This document shows positions 58,791-64,000 of a stretch of DNA of 64,000 bases, piece by piece. The first letter of the stretch is position 1, and each line of letters opens with the position of its first letter. Made by a program: the position numbers and the translations under genes. The stretch lies in assembly GCF_014171575.1 (NCBI RefSeq), contig NZ_CP050453.1:3472001-3536000 (forward strand), read 5' to 3'. A model generated the notes under the pieces. That model had not been told where the DNA came from. It ran no database searches and saw nothing but the letters and a program-made list of their open reading frames with translations. Origin of the DNA: Microbacterium sp. Se63.02b. GTDB lineage: Bacteria; Actinomycetota; Actinomycetes; Actinomycetales; Microbacteriaceae.

Positions 58791-59351
58791 TCAGTTCCAG
58801 ATGCTCGGCGCCTTCGTCCGCACGGGCGGGAGCGCGGACGCCGCAGCCCAGTCGTGCACCCACGCGTCGATCTCCGGCACGCCCTCGGGCTTGCCCACCG
58901 CGGCGAACAGCTCTTCGTTGCTGACGGTGCCGCCGGTGCGGCGCAGCATCCGCGCCCGCACGATCGCCCTGGCATAGACCTCGCCGTCGACCACGGCCCT
59001 GTGCTCCATGAACAGCGCCTTGTCGTCGTGGCCGATGAACCGCGACTGCACCTCGAACCGCTGCCACAGCTGAAGCGACTTGCGGAACGTGATGGTCTCG
59101 CTCGACACCACCGCGTACCAGCCGCGCTCCTTCATCGCGTCGAAGAGACCGGTGCGGATGAGCTGGTCCCAGCGCCCGAGGTCGAACAGCGACAGGTAGC
59201 GGCCGTTGTTCATGTGCCGGAGGATGTCGAGGTCCGTGGGGAGGGTGGTGACGCGCACACTGCCCACCGCGGTCGGATCGAGAGTCTTGCCCTGCCGTAC
59301 GCGACGGCGAGCGCCGAGGATCACCAAGAGGGTGCGCCAGATCACATTCAC
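58791..59351 (-). CDS. Acyl-CoA thioesterase-like hotdog protein (4HBT_2)
   Basis: 186 residues, GTG start at 59351. An N-terminal hydrophobic stretch (VIWRTLLVILGARRR) may attach it to the membrane. The hotdog domain carries LDILRHMNNGRYLSLFDLGRWD, the DxxxHMNNxxY pattern of 4-hydroxybenzoyl-CoA-type thioesterases and of the Them6-like group. Substrate unknown, probably a fatty acyl-CoA. TACGAT at 59360-59365, eight bases upstream, is a possible -10. Monocistronic and divergent from a GNAT gene. Confidence 0.83.
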   Translation of the reverse strand: MNVIWRTLLVILGARRRVRQGKTLDPTAVGSVRVTTLPTDLDILRHMNNGRYLSLFDLGRWDQLIRTGLFDAMKERGWYAVVSSETITFRKSLQLWQRFEVQSRFIGHDDKALFMEHRAVVDGEVYARAIVRARMLRRTGGTVSNEELFAAVGKPEGVPEIDAWVHDWAAASALPPVRTKAPSIWN

Positions 59352-59469
59352 GAGGATCGATCGTAGCCAGACGTGTACGAATCGCGAACATCGTTGTGCA
59401 GATCCTCCATGCAGCGGTGTCACGTCTCGTCACGTCTCCCCTCGATTTCCCCTTCTCGGACGCCGCGCG

Positions 59470-59475
59470 TAGAGT
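59470..59475 (+). promoter_or_regulatory. -10 element of leaderless GNAT promoter
   Basis: TAGAGT seven bases before the ATG at 59483. Confidence 0.45.
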
Positions 59476-59482
59476 CACGACC

Positions 59483-59992
59483 ATGAGCGCCGAAGCCCAG
59501 CCTGAAGTCATCGTCCGTCCGGTCCGTGATGTGGATGCGGAAGCCCTCGGTCGCGTGCACGCCCAGTGCTGGCACGAGACCTACGACCACCTGATCAGCA
59601 AGGCTGCGCTCGAGAAGGTCTCCCCTCGTCGCATGGCCGAGCTGTGGACGCACTGGGCCGCCCAGGGGCCCGAGTTCAAGATGAACGCCGCGCTCGTCGA
59701 CGGCGAGATCGTCGGGTTCGTCGGCTCCGGCCCGGCCCGCGACAAGGACGCCCCGGCGTTCCGCGAGCTCTACTTCATCTACCTGCTCGACGCGTACCAC
59801 TCCACGGGCATCGGCCAGAAGCTGTTCGACGCCGCCGTCGAGAAGGACGAGCCGCTGTACCTGTGGGTCGCCGAGGACAACCCCCGCGCACACCGCTTCT
59901 ACACGCGCAACGGATTCCGCCTCGACGGCGCGACCCACACCGAGCCCTTCCTCGGGGAGACCCTGACCGAAGTCCGCTTCGTCCGCCCGTGA
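59483..59992 (+). CDS. GNAT-family N-acetyltransferase
   Basis: 169 residues, intact. VRPVRDVDAEALGRVHAQCWHETYDHLIS opens the fold, LYFIYLLDAYHSTGIGQKLF is the acetyl-CoA loop (Q/R-x-x-G-x-G/A variant HSTGIGQ), and WVAEDNPRAHRFYTRNGF the conserved C-terminal strand and helix. Resembles the small-molecule acetyltransferases of the same group as 17534-18058. Its stop lies one base before the coaE start region, so they are probably co-transcribed. Confidence 0.86.
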   Translation: MSAEAQPEVIVRPVRDVDAEALGRVHAQCWHETYDHLISKAALEKVSPRRMAELWTHWAAQGPEFKMNAALVDGEIVGFVGSGPARDKDAPAFRELYFIYLLDAYHSTGIGQKLFDAAVEKDEPLYLWVAEDNPRAHRFYTRNGFRLDGATHTEPFLGETLTEVRFVRP

Positions 59993-59993
59993 G

Positions 59994-60602
59994 GTGAGAC
60001 TGGTCGCGGTCACCGGCGGCATCGGAGCCGGCAAGAGCACGGTCTCGCGTGCGCTGGCCGCGCGAGGAGCGCAGGTGATCGACGCGGATGCGACGGCTCG
60101 CAGAGTGGTGGACCCGAACGACCCCCGAGGACCGCGGGTACTGGAGCAGATCGCCGCCCTGCTCGGCGCCGAGGTGCTCGCCGACCACGGTTCACTCGAT
60201 CGTGAGCGCGTCGCGGCCGTGGTCTTCCACGATGAAGAACTGCGGCACCGTTACAACGCGATCGTCCACCCGGCGATCATGCGGGCCACGGCCGAGGAGA
60301 TCGACGCCCACCGCGACACGGAGGCCGTCGTCGTGCACGAGATCCCGCTGCTCACCGCCGACACCGCGGCCCTGCCATGGACGTACGACCTGATCGTCAC
60401 GGTCGAGGCCGACGCAGAGGCGCGCGTGCGCCGGCTGCAGGACGGTCGCGGGTACACGCGCGAGCACGCGGAAGCCCGGGTGCGGGCTCAGGGCGGCGAG
60501 GAACGGCGCCTCGCGATCGCCGACGTCGTGATCCGCACCGACGGCTCGCCAGCCGACACCGAGCACCGCGCCGACGAGCTGTGGCGACGCTTGAGCACCT
60601 GA
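59994..60602 (+). CDS. coaE: Dephospho-CoA kinase
   Basis: Last step of coenzyme A synthesis, phosphorylating the 3'-OH of dephospho-CoA. 202 residues. Walker A GGIGAGKST at residues 8-16, DADATARRVV (the conserved Asp region), and VVHEIPLL and LIVTVEADAEARVRRL (lid and adenine-binding parts). GTG start, one base after the GNAT stop codon. Intact, normal length. Confidence 0.94.
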   Translation: MRLVAVTGGIGAGKSTVSRALAARGAQVIDADATARRVVDPNDPRGPRVLEQIAALLGAEVLADHGSLDRERVAAVVFHDEELRHRYNAIVHPAIMRATAEEIDAHRDTEAVVVHEIPLLTADTAALPWTYDLIVTVEADAEARVRRLQDGRGYTREHAEARVRAQGGEERRLAIADVVIRTDGSPADTEHRADELWRRLST

Positions 60603-60629
60603 TCCGTCACCTGCCGGCGACCGCGCGGC

Positions 60630-61829
60630 TCACCGGTACTTGCGCAGCTCCTGACGGGCGACCGAACGCAGGTGCACCTCGTCGGGCCCATCGGCGATGC
60701 CCAGGATGCGGGCGCTGGCCCACATGCGCGCGATCGGGGTGTCATCCGTCACGCCCTTGCCGCCGAACGCCTGGATCGCCCGGTCGAGCACCGAGCGGGC
60801 CGCCCGCGGTCCGACGATCTTCACGGCCGCGATCTCGATCGCCGCACCCTTCGCTCCGACCTCGTCGATCATCCACGCGGCCTTGAGCACCAGCAGGCGC
60901 GCCTGCTCGATCTCGAGCCGGGACTCGGCGATCCAGGTCTGGACGACGCCCTGATCCGACAGCGGACCGCCGAACGCCTCGCGCTGCATGACCCGCCGTG
61001 CCATCATCTCCAGCCCGCGCTCGGCCATGCCGATGCAGCGCATGGCGTGATGGATGCGTCCGGGTCCGAGCCGCGCCTGAGCGATCGCGAAACCGTCGCC
61101 CTCGCCGGCGAGCAGGTTGCCCACGGGCACCCGCACGTCGGTGAACACGATCTCGGCATGGCCCTGCTGGTCGTGATAGCCGAAGATCGGCAGCGAGCGG
61201 ACGACCTCGACACCCGGGGTGTCGAGCGGCACGAGGATCATCGACTGCTGCCGATGCGCCTCCGCCTCCTGGTCGGTCTTTCCCATCAGGATGAGGATCT
61301 CGCAGCGCGGGTCGGCCGCCCCCGTCGTCCACCACTTGCGCCCGTTGATGACGTACTCGTCGCCGTCGCGCACGATCGAGGTCGAGATGTTGCGCGCATC
61401 CGAAGACGCGACATCCGGCTCGGTCATCGAGAAGCCCGAGCGGATACGGCCGTCCATGAGGGGGGCGAGCCACCGCTCCTGCTGCTCCGGGGTGCCGAAC
61501 ATGTGCAGGATCTCCATGTTGCCCGTGGACGGCGCCGAGCAGTTCAACGCCTCAGGGGCGATGTACGGCGAGCGGCCGGTGATCTCTGCGACGTGCGCGT
61601 AGTCGAGGTGGGTCAGGCCGGAGAGCGCAGGCAGGAACAGGTTCCACAGTCCTCGGGCGCGGGCCTCGACCTTGAGCTCCTCGATGATCGGGGGCACCTC
61701 GTGGCTGCGGGGTCCCTGCGCCTCGAGCTGCGCCTGATACACGGGCTCGGCCGGGTACACGGACTCGGTCATGAAGGTGTTCAGACGGTCGATGACCTCG
61801 TGTGCCGCGGGACTCGGTGACAGGTGCAT
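60630..61829 (-). CDS. Acyl-CoA dehydrogenase
   Basis: FAD-dependent enzyme introducing a trans-2 double bond in an acyl-CoA, 399 residues, intact. [16 protein letters not shown] is the FAD/substrate signature, RKWWTTGA the next conserved block, and [22 protein letters not shown] and [11 protein letters not shown] the C-terminal signature with the dimer FAD contact. Resembles FadE/acyl-CoA dehydrogenase 10-11-like proteins of actinobacterial fatty-acid or isoprenoid breakdown. ATG overlaps the upstream stop (TGATG) within a five-gene operon. Confidence 0.92.
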   Translation of the reverse strand: MHLSPSPAAHEVIDRLNTFMTESVYPAEPVYQAQLEAQGPRSHEVPPIIEELKVEARARGLWNLFLPALSGLTHLDYAHVAEITGRSPYIAPEALNCSAPSTGNMEILHMFGTPEQQERWLAPLMDGRIRSGFSMTEPDVASSDARNISTSIVRDGDEYVINGRKWWTTGAADPRCEILILMGKTDQEAEAHRQQSMILVPLDTPGVEVVRSLPIFGYHDQQGHAEIVFTDVRVPVGNLLAGEGDGFAIAQARLGPGRIHHAMRCIGMAERGLEMMARRVMQREAFGGPLSDQGVVQTWIAESRLEIEQARLLVLKAAWMIDEVGAKGAAIEIAAVKIVGPRAARSVLDRAIQAFGGKGVTDDTPIARMWASARILGIADGPDEVHLRSVARQELRKYR

Positions 61830-62838
61830 CAGCTCTCTTCTCTCTCGTCGTGCTCGACGGCGTCGGTCGTGGTCACCAGGATCACCTTGCCGAGCGCTCC
61901 GCGCTCCATCACGATCTCCAGCGCTGCCGCGGCATCCGCGAGGGGATGCACGGCATGGACGTGGGGTCGCAGCTCTGCGCGGGCGTACCACTCGAACATG
62001 CGCGCCATGTTCTGCGCGTTGGACGCGGGGTGGCGGCGAGCCCATGCTCCCCACAGCACCCCGAGCAGCGAGCCCGCGCACACCAGGAGCCGGTTCATGC
62101 CGACCTTGGGGATCTCGCCGGAGGCGTAACCGACCGTCAGGTAGCGACCGCCCCAGGCGAGGGCACGCACCGCGGTCTGTGCGTGCTCACCGCCGACCGG
62201 GTCGTAGACCACGTCCACACCCCCGGCGCGAGTCGTCGCAGCTGCTCCTGCAGTTCGGCCCCGGAATAGTCGATGACCGCGTCGGCGCCGTGCTCGAGGC
62301 ACAGGCGGCGCTTCTCCTCGCTCGACGCGGCGGCGATCACCCGGGCTCCGAGCGCCGCGGCGATCTCGACCGCGGCCAGGCCCACTCCGCCCGAAGCTCC
62401 GAGCACCAGCACGGTCTCGTCCTTCCTCAGGTCGGCCCTGTCGACGAGGGCGTGGAACGAGGTGCCGTACGCCACCGGGAAGCCGGCCGCGTCGACGAAC
62501 GACATCTCGTCCGGGATCGGGAAGACCATGTCGGCCGCGACGAGCACCCGCTCCGCATACCCGCCCATGCCCGTGAAGGCGAGAACCCTCGCGCCGGGGC
62601 CGACGCCCGCGACATCGGCCCCCACCGCGACGACGACTCCGGCCACCTCGGATCCGGGTGTCAGCGGCGGCTCGGTCCTGGTCTGGTAGGTGCCGGCGAC
62701 GATGAGTCCGTCGGGGAAGTTCACCCCCGCCGCACGGACGTCGATGACGACCTGACCCGGCCCAAGCGTCGGCGCATCGACCTCCTCGAAGCGCAGCACG
62801 TGCGGACTCCCCAACCGGTGGGCGACCTGGGCACGCAT
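61829..62838 (-). CDS. NADPH:quinone oxidoreductase-like enzyme (MDR)
   Basis: About 336 residues: [21 protein letters not shown] and [16 protein letters not shown] (GroES-like domain), [28 protein letters not shown] (Rossmann), and [21 protein letters not shown]. One base missing in the C run 62220-62224. Zinc ligands absent, as in quinone/enoyl reductase-type MDRs. In this operon it could reduce an enoyl-CoA or a quinone. Both ends overlap neighbours by TGATG. Confidence 0.88.
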
Positions 62839-63245
62839 CAGGAGTCGCCCTCCGGCGCCACGAACGTGGCCCATGCCGTCGCCGCGATGCCGCCGGTCTG
62901 GCGGGTGCAGTCGAGCTCGACGTCGATCATCGCGACGCCGTCCTGCTCGTACTCGCGGACGACGCGACCGGTGCAGGTGAGCACGTCTCCCGGCCACACC
63001 TGCTCCCTGAACCGCGTCCGGAACGAGCGGACGCGGTCGGCACCCAGCCAGTCGGTGGCGTACGTGCCGAGGAGCCCCGCCTGCAGCATCCCCACCGAGA
63101 AGGGCGAGGGGTAGCCGGCGGCCTCGGCATAGGTCTGATCGTGGTGGATCGGGTTCATGTCCCCCGACGCGCCCTGATAGCGGACGAAGTCGGTGCGCGT
63201 CTGCGGGTCGATGACCCATGGCGCAGGACTCGGCCGAGCGATCAT
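62838..63245 (-). CDS. MaoC-like (R)-specific enoyl-CoA hydratase subunit
   Basis: Hotdog protein of 135 residues, intact. FVRYQGASGDMNPIHHDQTYAEAAGY is the hydratase 2 motif with catalytic Asp and His. Partner of the FAS1-like dehydratase encoded just upstream (ATGA overlap), the two-gene arrangement typical of heteromeric MaoC hydratases such as HadAB-type or ChsH pairs. Likely substrate is a branched or steroid-type side-chain enoyl-CoA, judged only by the operon. Confidence 0.88.
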   Translation of the reverse strand: MIARPSPAPWVIDPQTRTDFVRYQGASGDMNPIHHDQTYAEAAGYPSPFSVGMLQAGLLGTYATDWLGADRVRSFRTRFREQVWPGDVLTCTGRVVREYEQDGVAMIDVELDCTRQTGGIAATAWATFVAPEGDS

Positions 63246-63691
63246 GACTCCTCCTTCGTGGCATGGGCGGTCTCGACGCCGGTCATGGTGGAGCGCGCGA
63301 CGAGCACGCCCTCCTCGTCGACGAAATCGGTCACCATGACGACGAAGGTCAGCGCGCCGCCTCGCCGCCCCTTCTTGACGTACATGTCGGCGATCCGCGA
63401 GGTGCACTGGAGGCGGGTGCCGGCGGCCGGCGGAGGACCGAAGAACTCGTACTGCTGCTCGGCGTGCAGCACCCGTCTGCCGTCGAGCTCCGCCGCCTCC
63501 CACGGGTTGCCGGCCGGCGGCTGCCACAGGTTGGTCACCGTGAGGAAGGTGGGAGGGCTCACCGGGGTCTCGCGCTCGAGATAGGCCGGGTTGTCCGAGC
63601 GGGTCGCTCGCGCGAACTCCCGGATCTTGCCCCGCTCGACATCGAGCACATACGTCTCGCCCACGGTTCCCACCGCATCGAGGTTGGCCAT
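63242..63691 (-). CDS. FAS1-like dehydratase domain protein (MaoC N-terminal type)
   Basis: 149 residues, intact: IREFARATRSDNPAYL and HAEQQYEFFGPPPAAGTRLQ are the FAS1_DH signature. It lacks the catalytic DxxxxH of its partner and acts as the structural half of a heterodimeric hydratase. Start ATG 63691. The 53-base gap to the upstream SDR gene is short, so it probably belongs to the same operon. Confidence 0.87.
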   Translation of the reverse strand: MANLDAVGTVGETYVLDVERGKIREFARATRSDNPAYLERETPVSPPTFLTVTNLWQPPAGNPWEAAELDGRRVLHAEQQYEFFGPPPAAGTRLQCTSRIADMYVKKGRRGGALTFVVMVTDFVDEEGVLVARSTMTGVETAHATKEES

Positions 63692-63744
63692 GTCCGCTCC
63701 TCTCTCAGGCGTGCCGGCTGCGGATCGACACGGGAACGATCTGC

Positions 63745-64000
63745 TCAGACAAGGTCGACCATCTCCGTCTTCAGCTCTTCGACGGTCCACCGATCACCCT
63801 TGTCGATGACCTTGCCGTAGCTCCACGGCAGGAATCGGCGGATCTCCCCGCCCTTGGCGTAGAACACCGCGCCGCTCGCGGGGCAGTCCGCGGTGAGCAG
63901 ATAGGCCACGAGGGGCGAGACGTTGCCGGGGTGGAACACGTCGAAGGCGTCGGGATCCTCCGGTGCCGCGACGAGCTCCTTGATGCCCGGCACGTCCTGC
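63745..64000 (-). CDS. SDR-family oxidoreductase, C-terminal part (5' end beyond window)
   Basis: About 85 residues of the C-terminus, open to the right edge. VSPLVAYLLTADCPASGAVFYAKGGEIRRF is the end of a short-chain dehydrogenase of the MFE-2/hydroxyacyl-CoA dehydrogenase kind, where the S/N-G-x-V-F-x-x-x-G-G strand follows the catalytic region. The catalytic Tyr-x-x-x-Lys lies outside the window. It fits as the 3-hydroxyacyl-CoA dehydrogenase of the downstream acyl-CoA operon. Confidence 0.75.
   Translation of the reverse strand, partial: QDVPGIKELVAAPEDPDAFDVFHPGNVSPLVAYLLTADCPASGAVFYAKGGEIRRFLPWSYGKVIDKGDRWTVEELKTEMVDLV

Overview
This is a very GC-rich (high G+C third positions), gene-dense stretch of actinobacterial chromosome. 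The gene set (fused-subunit PntAB, LplB-LplA fusion, DUF993 aldolase, GPH sugar transporters, GTG starts, ATGA/GTGA stop-start overlaps, leaderless promoters) fits the Microbacteriaceae, most likely Microbacterium. That taxonomic call is inference from gene content and composition; no rRNA or other marker gene is present. I see no phage, no intact insertion sequence, no CRISPR array, no tRNA and no rRNA.

Layout. 1-2575: secreted repeat protein, cut by the left edge. 2775-9207 (minus): a sugar/polyol catabolic operon of Gfo/Idh dehydrogenase, DUF993 aldolase-like protein, two TIM-barrel isomerases, LacI repressor and glycerate kinase, with a LacI-type operator upstream of its first gene. 9355-12764 (plus): Leloir genes galT-galK-galE. 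12769-16219 (minus): ROK regulator, ChbG/YdjC deacetylase and GPH transporter. 16475-18058: M23 peptidase and a GNAT enzyme. 18072-21865: aminobutyraldehyde-type dehydrogenase, Lrp regulator, DAO-type amine oxidase and cupin, a likely polyamine catabolic locus. 21853-29263 (minus): amidohydrolase, peptide-type ABC importer (binding protein, two permeases, fused double ATPase) and a histidine phosphatase, with a divergent TetR gene. 30169-36044: FAD monooxygenase-MarR-DUF3237 operon, then carboxylesterase-GPH transporter with a divergent TetR.

36055-43382: orphan DNA methyltransferase, LplB-LplA lipoate ligase, DUF1684 protein, lysophospholipase-like hydrolase, CutC, MarR-MFS exporter, and small acidic and membrane proteins. 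43414-45495: ornithine aminotransferase and a DDAH-family guanidine hydrolase. 45662-48456: quinone reductase, an HTH/membrane-protein pair with twin operators, then a short island of lower GC. 48689-55348: PutA and PntB/PntA. 55537-58747: three small membrane-anchored exoproteins and a large membrane protein. 58791-60602: thioesterase, GNAT, coaE. 60630-64000: acyl-CoA dehydrogenase, quinone reductase, two hotdog dehydratases and an SDR that runs off the right edge.

Together the genes describe a soil or plant-associated heterotroph that takes up sugars, amino sugars, peptides and esters, and channels arginine, proline and polyamines into glutamate. Arginine-ornithine-P5C-glutamate is covered by the DDAH-like enzyme, RocD and PutA.

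Important caveat. About 40 single- or double-base reading-frame breaks occur in otherwise perfect genes, mostly in runs of G or C. They hit core genes (galK, pntA, pntB, putA six times) and every break is resolved by one small length change. I read them as consensus-sequence errors rather than gene decay, and I give each affected gene its full repaired span.
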